Source: Hellea balneolensis DSM 19091 (lineage in GTDB: Bacteria > Pseudomonadota > Alphaproteobacteria > Caulobacterales > Maricaulaceae). From it: DNA of 64,000 nt. Of this stretch, positions 1-7,581 are shown piece after piece (position 1 is the first letter of the stretch; each line of letters opens with the position of its first letter). Made by a program: the position numbers and the translations under genes. The notes under the pieces were generated by a model. The model was not told the origin of the DNA. It searched no databases and was given only the letters and a program-made list of their open reading frames with translations. Location: the NCBI RefSeq assembly GCF_000428525.1, contig NZ_AUAC01000002.1, positions 1 through 64,000 on the forward strand. The letters run 5' to 3'.

Positions 1-1
1 C

Positions 2-816
2 GCTTGGGAACGAGCCTGTCGTCCTAAATTGTGTAAGCTGCACGTAGCGCCTTCCTCAGGCAGACTGTTGCCCGTAAACTGCAAAAGAAATGGTCACCGC
101 AGCAGATAGCAGGATGGTTAAAGAGAACGTATCCAGGAGAGACGCCAAAGCACGTATCGCATGAGACTATATATCGAAGTCTATATGTACAGGCACGCGG
201 TGTACTAAAGAAAGAACTCATGGCTCACTTACGCGCTAGCCGCCGGACCATCAGGCGTTCACGCCACGCCAGCCTCAAGCGAGATAGCTTAGGCCAGATA
301 ACCGAAGCTGTCTCCATACGTGAACGGCCAGCAGAAGTAGAAGGCCGAACTGTTCCAGGGCATTGGGAAGGCGACCTGATTGCAGGGTCAAAACAGAACT
401 TTATCGCGACACTTGTAGAGCGTCATTCTCGCTATGTCATGCTCGTTAAAGTCCCAGGCAAAGAAACAGCCAAGGTGACTGCGGCCCTCACCAAGCACGC
501 AAAGAAATCACCCAAGGAACTCTACAAATCACTGACATGGGATCGAGGCATGGAGATGTCTTCCCATAAAGTGTTTACGGTAGCGACAGATATCTACCTC
601 TTCTTTTGCGATCCATATAGTCCGTGGCAACGTGGTGGCAATGAGAACACCAATCGCCTCATCAGACAATACCTTCTCAAAGGCATCGATCTCTCCGTCT
701 ATAGCCAAGCTAAATTAAATGGGATAGCTAGAGCTCTCAACGAGCGTCCCCGAAAGACCCTCGACTACGAAACACCGGCCGAGCGGTTTGGCCAATGTGT
801 TGCGGCGACCCGTTGA
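2..816 (+). pseudogene. IS30-family transposase, frameshifted and cut by the window edge
   Basis: This is a DDE transposase of the IS30 type. The long open part, readable from an internal ATG at 220, carries the catalytic core: D52 in HWEGDLI, D108 in WDRGME and E142 in NENTNRLIRQ, counted from that ATG, followed by the usual C-terminal end. Homology continues upstream of the ATG in the same frame (frame 1, from about 52: KLQKKWSPQQIAGWLK and HETIYRSL). Before that it switches to frame 2 (2-51: AWERACRPKLCKL), so one base appears to be lost near 51-53. The N-terminal DNA-binding part lies outside the window. The element is probably dead unless the shift is a sequencing error. It marks the left flank of the alginate locus. 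Confidence 0.85.
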
Positions 817-1228
817 ACTCACACCTCTTAGCGGACATCAGGAAAGCAACTTAAAGCACCCAGAAGTGACAGTAGTACGTTTCCATTGGCATGCCTGTAT
901 TGCCCTTAGATTTATGTGCGTTGTTTTAGGTGAGAAGTGACTGACCAGTAGGCAAGTTAGTGTATTTGTAAATTCATGTGACTGCGTCGGACGCAATGCG
1001 TTGGATACATAACTTGCAGATATTATGGCTTATTTTGAAACCCTGTCGAAAACCACTGAGTGTTAAGTATGTTGGCTGAGCCTGTGGCCAAAATGCAACA
1101 CGTCATGAAAATCTTAATTGGTCATACCAATTATAATAAATTGGTCAACAATATGGGTTGACATGAGATGAATTATTGGTTCTTTAGAGGGAATAATATG
1201 AATCCAATTTTCTCAGGGGAAAATAACT
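817..1228. other. Intergenic region between IS30 remnant and the TonB receptor
   Basis: No gene was found in this 412-base stretch. The first part probably includes the right end of the IS30 element, but its partner end is outside the window, so the inverted repeat cannot be defined. The last 115 bases form the promoter region of the receptor gene, with a palindromic operator and a consensus -10 hexamer annotated separately. A second TTGGTCAAC half-site lies near 1141-1149, and a TTGACA hexamer at 1158-1163 could be an alternative -35, though no good -10 follows it at normal spacing. Confidence 0.5.
1115..1137 (+). promoter_or_regulatory. Operator palindrome overlapping the -10 box of the alginate receptor gene
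   Basis: TAATTGGTCATACCAATTA (1115-1133) is a perfect palindrome with 8-base arms around CAT. It runs into a consensus TATAAT at 1132-1137. The core ATTGGT-N3-ACCAAT recurs before the GntR gene at 4403-4417. FadR-type GntR regulators typically bind T.GT-N3-AC.A palindromes, so this is the likely binding site of the regulator encoded at 4454-5200. Its position over the -10 suggests repression relieved by an alginate-derived inducer (inference). No strong -35 is visible. Confidence 0.6.
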
Positions 1229-4200
1229 ATGTCAAAACCAAGCCAATATAGATCTATTATTACGGCTACATTAGCATCCGTATCAACACTAGCGATGTCA
1301 TCAGTAGCTTTTGCGCAAGACGCAGAGCCAGATGAAATTATCGCAGTAGGTATTCGACAGTCTCTCGAAAATGCACTTATTGAACAGCGCGAGTCTGCTA
1401 ACCTTACCGAGGTCATTTTAGCGGAAGATATTGGTAAGCTTCCTGACCAAAACCTCGCTGAAGTTCTTGAAAACGTCACAGGTATCCAAATTACGCGTAC
1501 GGCTGGTGTTGGTACAGGTGTTCAAATTCGCGGCACGAATGCAAATCGCACTGAAGTCAACGGTGTATCCACTGTAGGTTCTGGCGGAGGCCGTAGTGGT
1601 ATTAACTTCGAAGACCTTTCTGCTGGTATTATTGCAGGCGTAGAAGTGATTAAAGCGCCTGAAGCTCAAACAATTGAGGGCTCAGTTGGTGGTACTGTTA
1701 ATCTTAGAACAATACGCCCGCTTGACTTGAAGGAAACTCTAGCAACGGTCCGAGTCCAAGGCGAAAACAGTAGCCTATCTACTGAGGGTGGTTGGACACC
1801 GAGAGTCTCTGGGACATTAGGCAAGAAGTGGGATAACGCATCAGGACAAGAAATAGGTGTTGTTGCAAGTATTAGTTACACTGAGCAAGAAGCGAGTTCT
1901 TTCCGTCCTCGTGTTGACCGTGATGGTAGCTTGGTGCCCAATACTTCAGTTAATAGAGACGATGGTTTTCGGAATGATGCAACGGCTCGTCCAGCTGCTC
2001 AGGACTTCGATTTCCTTGGTATTCAATTCCTTAACCAAGAATTCGAAAACTTTGAATACGACACACTCAACTTTGCAGGCACAATTGAAGCAAAGCCAAC
2101 TGATAATTTGAAGCTTTATTTTGATGCCGTCGTAACAGACCAAGAACGTCGTCAAGACAGTACGCGCGTTCAAGGCTCTGGTGTCAGTAGTCGCGCTATC
2201 CTCAATACAAATTTACCCTCACAATTTGAAACGGTGAATTTTGGTTCATTGGACGGTGTCAGTATTGGTAGTATCCAAGCTGCACTCGTGGGAACAATCC
2301 AACCCAACTTAGATACAGAGCTTTTCAATGCTGATGGCACTCGAGCTGATAACTTTGATGATGATGACCCTAATTTGCGTTTTAATAGTGATACGGGCGC
2401 GCGTGTTACGGATAGTCAAATTTTCAGATTGGGTACTGAGTGGGAAAAAGGTAACCTTTCTGCGCGTTTAGAGGCTTCTATGTCTTCATCAGACTCAGCG
2501 GGCCCTACTCTGAGTACTCAGCTAAACTTCATTAACCCAAACCCGCTAACGCCACCAGATGGCACAAGCAACGATAACAGCACGCCATTAAGATACGACT
2601 TGACTGGTGGTGCGCTCACATTTGGTATTGATTTTAACTCGCCCTTCGCGCCACAGGTTAGTGATTTGACTAATCCGGCCAATGTTGTGTTGGATCAGGT
2701 GGATATCAGCAATAATACTCAGAAAAACTCTGAAGATGCCCTTCGTGCAGATTTCTCATATGACTTCAGTGATTTCGACTCCATTGGCGGCGTATTATCT
2801 TCTGTTGATGTGGGCTATCGTTACAACAAAAACCAAAGTACGTTTAACCGCAGAAGTGATCGTATTGGCGGTTTCAGCCGAATCGTGAATAGCCCGAGTG
2901 GTACGCTATTCTCAGAGCTGTTAGTTGCAGGCCCAGATAACTTCGGAGAGTCTGACGGTAGAGAGCTGGCCTTCCGTAACTTCATTATTGTTGATCCAGA
3001 TCGCGCGTTTAACGATCCTGTGGGCACATTAGCCATTCTTGAGCGTGCCTTGGCTGCGCATGATCCGAATTACGAGAGTGATGTAGATCTTAGTTCTAAT
3101 GAGTCATCCTTTTTCGATATCGAAGAAACTACGCATTCTTTATATGCTCAAGCCAATTTTGAAGCTGGCATCTTCCGCGGAAATGCGGGTGTTCGTTATA
3201 TCGAAACCGAAGTTGCTTCGACAGGTAATACGATTATCAACGGTGTTGCTAATCTCGAAACAACAACGGGTAGTTATGACTTTATCTTGCCCCGTTTCAA
3301 TCTGGTTGCAAGCCCGACTGAGGACATACAATTGCGGGCCAGTTGGGGGAAAGATATCAGAAGACCTAACTTCAGTTCTCTCAATTCATCAATAACATTT
3401 AGCAACAATATCAATTCGACCGTAAATCTCGGCAACCCTGGCTTGGAACCTGAGACCGTTAATTCATTTGACGTATCAGGTGAATGGTATTTCGCTCCTG
3501 CAGCGGTCTTGAAAGTGGGTTATTTCAATAAGAAGCGTACTAATTTGTTTGGCTCGGTGTTTACCGATGCGGGCGAGGACGCAAATGGATTTCTTATTAC
3601 CGGAGACCCCTCATGTGCGCAGGGTGGTTTTTTCAACCCTATTGCCCAAGGTGACGGTATTATTGGAGCTCTTGGAGCCACGGGTTTCTGTACTGGCTTT
3701 AACCAAAGCGTTAACGATCCGGACTCAACCACGCAGCAAGGTATTGAAGCGTCGTTCCAATATGATCTTTCTAATCACGAGGACAGTCTCGGTAGTTTTG
3801 GATGGGCGTCAGGTTTTGGTATTTTAGCTAATTATACTCACCAGACATTTAAAGGTGGTTCGATTGTCGATAATGTGTCTACACGTCGAGGTATCGATGT
3901 CTTTAATGCGATTAATGGCATATACGATTCAGCTAACTACGTGAACTATTCTCGGGACCGTGGATTGCTTGATTTCTCAGAGGATGCCTACAACATCACG
4001 GGCTTCTATGAGAAATATGGCTTGTCAGCGAGACTGCGCTATACTTGGCGTGACGCGTTCCGCACATTGGATACTGCTGCGGGTGCTAGCCTGAATAGTA
4101 CATTAGGCTTCCCTGTTGTAACGTCTGCAAGAGGACAGTTAAATGGCGGCATCAATTATGATGTAACTGATAGCCTTAATATAGGTGTTGAGGCGGTTAA

Positions 4201-4309
4201 CATCACAAAGTCCGGTATCAAGCAATGGTGTGTTAATGATGGTGCCTTGCTCTGTGCTCAGGGCATCCCTGATCGCCGTATCATCGTTGGGGCTAGCTAC
4301 ACATTCTAA
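1229..4309 (+). CDS. TonB-dependent outer-membrane receptor, probable alginate/oligoalginate uptake
   Basis: This 1026-residue protein starts with a Sec signal peptide (hydrophobic stretch, likely cleaved after AFA near residue 29). A TonB-box-like DEIIAVGIRQSLENAL segment follows, then a plug domain (about 45-170: ITRTAGVGTGVQIRG, EVIKAPEAQTIEGSVGGTVNL). The remainder is a long beta-barrel ending in aromatic SYTF, as outer-membrane proteins do. The size and plug wording match the large carbohydrate-type TonB receptors common in Caulobacter relatives. An AGGGGA ribosome site precedes the ATG at 1229. The substrate is inferred from context: it opens a locus of alginate lyases, shares an operator with the GntR gene, and is followed by a strong terminator, so it is its own transcription unit. 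Confidence 0.85.
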   Translation: MSKPSQYRSIITATLASVSTLAMSSVAFAQDAEPDEIIAVGIRQSLENALIEQRESANLTEVILAEDIGKLPDQNLAEVLENVTGIQITRTAGVGTGVQIRGTNANRTEVNGVSTVGSGGGRSGINFEDLSAGIIAGVEVIKAPEAQTIEGSVGGTVNLRTIRPLDLKETLATVRVQGENSSLSTEGGWTPRVSGTLGKKWDNASGQEIGVVASISYTEQEASSFRPRVDRDGSLVPNTSVNRDDGFRNDATARPAAQDFDFLGIQFLNQEFENFEYDTLNFAGTIEAKPTDNLKLYFDAVVTDQERRQDSTRVQGSGVSSRAILNTNLPSQFETVNFGSLDGVSIGSIQAALVGTIQPNLDTELFNADGTRADNFDDDDPNLRFNSDTGARVTDSQIFRLGTEWEKGNLSARLEASMSSSDSAGPTLSTQLNFINPNPLTPPDGTSNDNSTPLRYDLTGGALTFGIDFNSPFAPQVSDLTNPANVVLDQVDISNNTQKNSEDALRADFSYDFSDFDSIGGVLSSVDVGYRYNKNQSTFNRRSDRIGGFSRIVNSPSGTLFSELLVAGPDNFGESDGRELAFRNFIIVDPDRAFNDPVGTLAILERALAAHDPNYESDVDLSSNESSFFDIEETTHSLYAQANFEAGIFRGNAGVRYIETEVASTGNTIINGVANLETTTGSYDFILPRFNLVASPTEDIQLRASWGKDIRRPNFSSLNSSITFSNNINSTVNLGNPGLEPETVNSFDVSGEWYFAPAAVLKVGYFNKKRTNLFGSVFTDAGEDANGFLITGDPSCAQGGFFNPIAQGDGIIGALGATGFCTGFNQSVNDPDSTTQQGIEASFQYDLSNHEDSLGSFGWASGFGILANYTHQTFKGGSIVDNVSTRRGIDVFNAINGIYDSANYVNYSRDRGLLDFSEDAYNITGFYEKYGLSARLRYTWRDAFRTLDTAAGASLNSTLGFPVVTSARGQLNGGINYDVTDSLNIGVEAVNITKSGIKQWCVNDGALLCAQGIPDRRIIVGASYTF

Positions 4310-4350
4310 CTTAAAAATGTCGCAAAATATCGCGAGCTGTAAAGAAAAGA

Positions 4351-4378
4351 AAACGCCTCACATTTGTGGGGCGTTTTT
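4351..4378 (+). terminator. Rho-independent terminator after the TonB receptor
   Basis: Arms AAACGCCTCACA (4351-4362) and TGTGGGGCGTTT (4365-4376) pair with a single G-T wobble and are followed by a run of T. It separates the receptor transcript from the gntR promoter 25 bases downstream. Confidence 0.8.
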
Positions 4379-4402
4379 ATTTTATTGGCGCCCAATAAAT
4401 TA

Positions 4403-4440
4403 ATTGGTATCACCAATATTGTATTCCCTTTATAATTGGT
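4403..4440 (+). promoter_or_regulatory. gntR promoter with autoregulatory operator
   Basis: ATTGGT-ATC-ACCAAT (4403-4417) is the same palindrome as at the receptor gene. A consensus TATAAT lies at 4431-4436, immediately overlapped by another half-site AATTGGTAT (4434-4442). The operator covers the place of the -35, which fits negative autoregulation. If transcription starts about 7 bases after the -10, the leader before the ATG at 4454 is only about 10 bases and has no clear Shine-Dalgarno sequence, so the message may be nearly leaderless. Confidence 0.55.
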
Positions 4441-4453
4441 ATAGAAATTTCTC

Positions 4454-5200
4454 ATGGCTGAAAAACGATTATATCACTCTGTTGCAAATCAGATTTTAGA
4501 ACTTATTGATTCTGGGGTTTTCCCGCCTGGCAGCCGATTGCCTGGCGAACGTGATCTTGCGACTAAATTTGGGGTCAGCCGAGTTGCCGTACGCGAAGCC
4601 GAAATTGCTTTACAGGCACAGGGGCGTCTTGAAATCAAAGTCGGGTCGGGTGCTTATGTCCTTGATGGGAGCAATCAAGCTTTAAAGGGTCTGCCAAAAG
4701 TAGGTCCCTTCGAATTAACCGAAGCTCGGGCCTTATTTGAGGCTGAGTCTGCCGCCCTCGCGGCACCTATTATCACGGACGAAGCGATTGAGGAGCTTGA
4801 AAAATATATAGATATTATGTCCGGAAAGGTGAAATCTAATATTTCTCCGGATGCGGCAGACGAAGCTTTCCATATGACGATTGCGCGATCTACAAATAAT
4901 CATGCGATTGTGTTTGTCATAGATAGTATGTGGAAGATGCGAACGGAGGCCGCGCAGCTCCAAAAGGTCTATAAATCGGTTTGTGATAAGGATAGTAGTC
5001 ATCGTGAAGACGAGCATACGGCTATATTAGATGCACTTAAGAACAGAGACCCTTCAGCGGCTAGGAGCGCGATGCGCGCTCACTTTACGCGTATGATTGA
5101 AGCCTTACTCGTCGCCTCCGAAGAGGCAGCTTATCAGGAAGTTAAAAGAAAAGTGTCGGAAAGTCGGTCACGCTTCACACTGACTCAACAACTTCATTAG
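4454..5200 (+). CDS. GntR-family (FadR subfamily) transcriptional regulator of the alginate locus
   Basis: This 248-residue protein has a winged-helix domain in residues 1-75. Landmarks are HSVANQILELIDSG, PPGSRLPGERDLATKFGVSR and VAVREAEIALQAQGRLEIK, the classic GntR signature. An all-helical FCD ligand domain follows (about 85-225), with metal/ligand positions in the ARALFEAESAALAA, FHMTIARSTNNH and EHTAILDALKNRDPSAARSAMRAHF motifs. Such proteins are usually repressors released by a sugar acid. The ATTGGT-N3-ACCAAT sites in front of this gene and the receptor gene point to local control, probably sensing DEH or KDG (inference). It sits between the receptor and the lyase operon on the same strand. 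Confidence 0.9.
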   Translation: MAEKRLYHSVANQILELIDSGVFPPGSRLPGERDLATKFGVSRVAVREAEIALQAQGRLEIKVGSGAYVLDGSNQALKGLPKVGPFELTEARALFEAESAALAAPIITDEAIEELEKYIDIMSGKVKSNISPDAADEAFHMTIARSTNNHAIVFVIDSMWKMRTEAAQLQKVYKSVCDKDSSHREDEHTAILDALKNRDPSAARSAMRAHFTRMIEALLVASEEAAYQEVKRKVSESRSRFTLTQQLH

Positions 5201-5266
5201 ATATATACCAATTATAGAAAATTGGTATATATATTGGTTGACAAAGCTGTCTGTATTCCAGATATT
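5201..5266 (+). promoter_or_regulatory. Control region of the lyase operon: 13-bp inverted repeat and candidate promoter
   Basis: ATATATACCAATT (5201-5213) and AATTGGTATATAT (5220-5232) are perfect inverted arms with a 6-base spacer, starting right after the gntR stop. The half-sites are those of the local operator but in reversed order (ACCAAT then ATTGGT), and a further ATTGGT follows at 5233-5238. TTGACA at 5238-5243 with 17 bases to GATATT (5261-5266) is a plausible promoter. The repeat has no T-run, so an operator role is more likely than termination. Confidence 0.5.
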
Positions 5267-5328
5267 TCCCTACATAATATTTTTGACGCCTGCGGTTTTA
5301 CGCGGGCCATCTCAGGGAGTTGCAGCGC

Positions 5329-7581
5329 ATGTCTTCAAGGCTAACATTGCTCAGGCCGATTGTAATCCTTGGCACAGCAGCCTTGATTACGTCATGCGAT
5401 GCAGCATCCGAAGAGTATCTGGTTTCAGATCCGCAGGAATATAGCCAGGTTGTTGAATCTGCAAAACCTGGTGATGTTATTAGACTCGCAAACGGAACTT
5501 GGGAGAATTTTGAAATTCTCTTTGAGGGAAAAGGGAGGAAAGACAAGCCGATCACACTAACAGCTGAGACTAAAGGGCAGGTTATTTTATCGGGTCAGTC
5601 CAATTTGCGAATGGCTGGTGAGTATCTTGAAGTTTCTGGTCTTGTTTTTAGGGATGGCTACACGCCCACAAGCGAAGTCATCGCCTTTCGGAATTCGAAA
5701 AAGCTCGCAAATTACTCGCGGGTCACAGAAGTTGTCATTGATAATTATAATAATCCCGAACGCTACGAGACTGATTTTTGGGTCATGATGTATGGCAAAA
5801 ATAACCGTTTTGATCACAATCACCTTGTCGGTAAGCGCAATAAAGGCGTGACTATGGCGGTGCGGATGAATACCGAGGGCAGCCAAGAAAACTATCACCG
5901 TATCGATCACAACTATTTCGGACCAAGGCCTATATTAGGCTCTAATGGCGGAGAAACTTTACGTATCGGCACAAGCCATCATTCGCGTAAAAACTCTCAC
6001 ACAACGGTAGAGAATAACTACTTTGACCGCGCTGATGGAGAGCTTGAGATTATCTCAAGTAAGTCCGGAAAAAACAAAATTCTTAATAATACATTTTTCG
6101 AATCTCGCGGGACGCTGACCATGCGTCATGGGAATGATACGCTTGTCGAAGGAAACGTCTTTTTCGGTAATGATGTTGATCATACTGGCGGTGTTCGCGT
6201 AATTAACGCGCGGCAAACTGTTCGAAACAATTACATGGAAGGCCTCAAGGGGACACGTTTTGGCGGTGCCTTCGTGGTGATGAACGGTGTACCAAATGGG
6301 CCCATCAATCGCTATGATCCTGTGATAGGCTCAACGATGGAAAATAACAGCCTTATCAATAGTGACAACCTGCAGCTTGGTGCGGGCAGTGATGAAGAAC
6401 GGAGCGGCCCGCCGAGTGATAGCACTTTTTCCAATAATCTGATTTATAATGATGATGGCCGTGATGTTTTCACTGTCTATGACGACATGTCCGGGATCGA
6501 CTTTGAGGACAATATATTAGGCTCAATGGATCCGCCTGAGTTCACAGATGGATTTACTCGTGAAGCCCTTAAAATGACACGTGCAGAAAATGGTTTAATG
6601 TATCCTCAGTCGGATATCAGCGCAGGTGCGAGCCGAGAGCTTGCAGTCACCACCAAAGATATGACGGGCGTATCCTGGTATCCTAAAACAGAACCAATAG
6701 TGCCATTTCAGTCCGGCAAGACAATACGTGTGAACTCCGATGAGGGAGCCTTGTTATCGGCTATTCAATCTGCAGAAGCTGGCGACGTTCTTGCACTAAG
6801 TCCTGGTGATTACGTTATCGGTAAGTTCCTGAAATTGGATAAACCGCTAACCGTGATGGCTGAGGGCGACGTCAATTTGAGCTTTGAGCGCTCTACGCTT
6901 TTTGAAATTCTTGATGGCGGAAGCTTGCAGCTTATTGGATTGGATATTTCCGGTAAAGACGCCCCCGACTATAAAGGCAATTCAGTCATAAGAACCTCGC
7001 CTTATGCGATGTTGCAAAACTACCGCCTTGAAGTCATCGACTCGAATTTCGAAGATTTGGACATCAATCAATCTTTTAATGTGATTGCGGCGGCTAAGGG
7101 AACCTTTGCTGACAATATTTTGATAAAGGACTCGACTTTTGAAACAGTCTCAGGGGCTATTCTAAAACTTGATACAGAAAATGATGATTACGGCATTTAT
7201 AACGCTGAATACCTAACGATAGAAAATTCAACCTTCAAAGATGTTGAGGGCGCTTTGGTTGATTATTATCGCGGTGGAAGAGACGAGAGTACGTTCGGGC
7301 CGCATTTTAATATGACAGATTCCACTCTGAGAAATGTCGGTAACGGGCCGCGAAATAAATCCAAAGCGTCAATCCATTTACATGGGGTACAGGTCACCAA
7401 TATCTCCAAGAGCACCTTTGAAAAAAGTGCGCCTTTTCTCGTGACGCATACTGTGAGTGAGCCAAAGACGAAAATATTCAATAACACATTTATTGAAACA
7501 GCGTCGCCCCGCGTAATTGAATTAAATAGTGGATTGCCCCCGACAGCGATGATTACGGATAATGAAGGTCTGAATCCGTAA
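5329..7581 (+). CDS. Alginate lyase, polysaccharide lyase family 6, lipoprotein
   Basis: This enzyme cleaves alginate (poly-mannuronate/guluronate) by beta-elimination. The 750-residue protein has a lipoprotein signal with lipobox ITSC (Cys23), so it is expected to be membrane-anchored. Residues about 30-400 form the chondroitinase-B-like parallel beta-helix. Conserved PL6 residues are visible: E238 and E240 in DGELEIISSKS (calcium ligands), K245 (base) and R266 in LTMRHG (acid); the 21-residue K-to-R spacing matches studied PL6 enzymes. Residues about 450-750 are a second beta-helix, as in two-domain PL6 lyases. I chose the ATG at 5329 because a CAGGGAG ribosome site lies about 10 bases upstream; an in-frame TTG at 5320 is too close to it. 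The stop overlaps the next start (TAATG). Confidence 0.92.
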   Translation: MSSRLTLLRPIVILGTAALITSCDAASEEYLVSDPQEYSQVVESAKPGDVIRLANGTWENFEILFEGKGRKDKPITLTAETKGQVILSGQSNLRMAGEYLEVSGLVFRDGYTPTSEVIAFRNSKKLANYSRVTEVVIDNYNNPERYETDFWVMMYGKNNRFDHNHLVGKRNKGVTMAVRMNTEGSQENYHRIDHNYFGPRPILGSNGGETLRIGTSHHSRKNSHTTVENNYFDRADGELEIISSKSGKNKILNNTFFESRGTLTMRHGNDTLVEGNVFFGNDVDHTGGVRVINARQTVRNNYMEGLKGTRFGGAFVVMNGVPNGPINRYDPVIGSTMENNSLINSDNLQLGAGSDEERSGPPSDSTFSNNLIYNDDGRDVFTVYDDMSGIDFEDNILGSMDPPEFTDGFTREALKMTRAENGLMYPQSDISAGASRELAVTTKDMTGVSWYPKTEPIVPFQSGKTIRVNSDEGALLSAIQSAEAGDVLALSPGDYVIGKFLKLDKPLTVMAEGDVNLSFERSTLFEILDGGSLQLIGLDISGKDAPDYKGNSVIRTSPYAMLQNYRLEVIDSNFEDLDINQSFNVIAAAKGTFADNILIKDSTFETVSGAILKLDTENDDYGIYNAEYLTIENSTFKDVEGALVDYYRGGRDESTFGPHFNMTDSTLRNVGNGPRNKSKASIHLHGVQVTNISKSTFEKSAPFLVTHTVSEPKTKIFNNTFIETASPRVIELNSGLPPTAMITDNEGLNP

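Noticed and set aside
1137-1163. TTGGTCAAC / TTGACA words as an IS30 terminal repeat
   Set aside because: They lie over 300 bases beyond the transposase stop, too far for a typical IS30 end; they fit better as part of the receptor promoter region.
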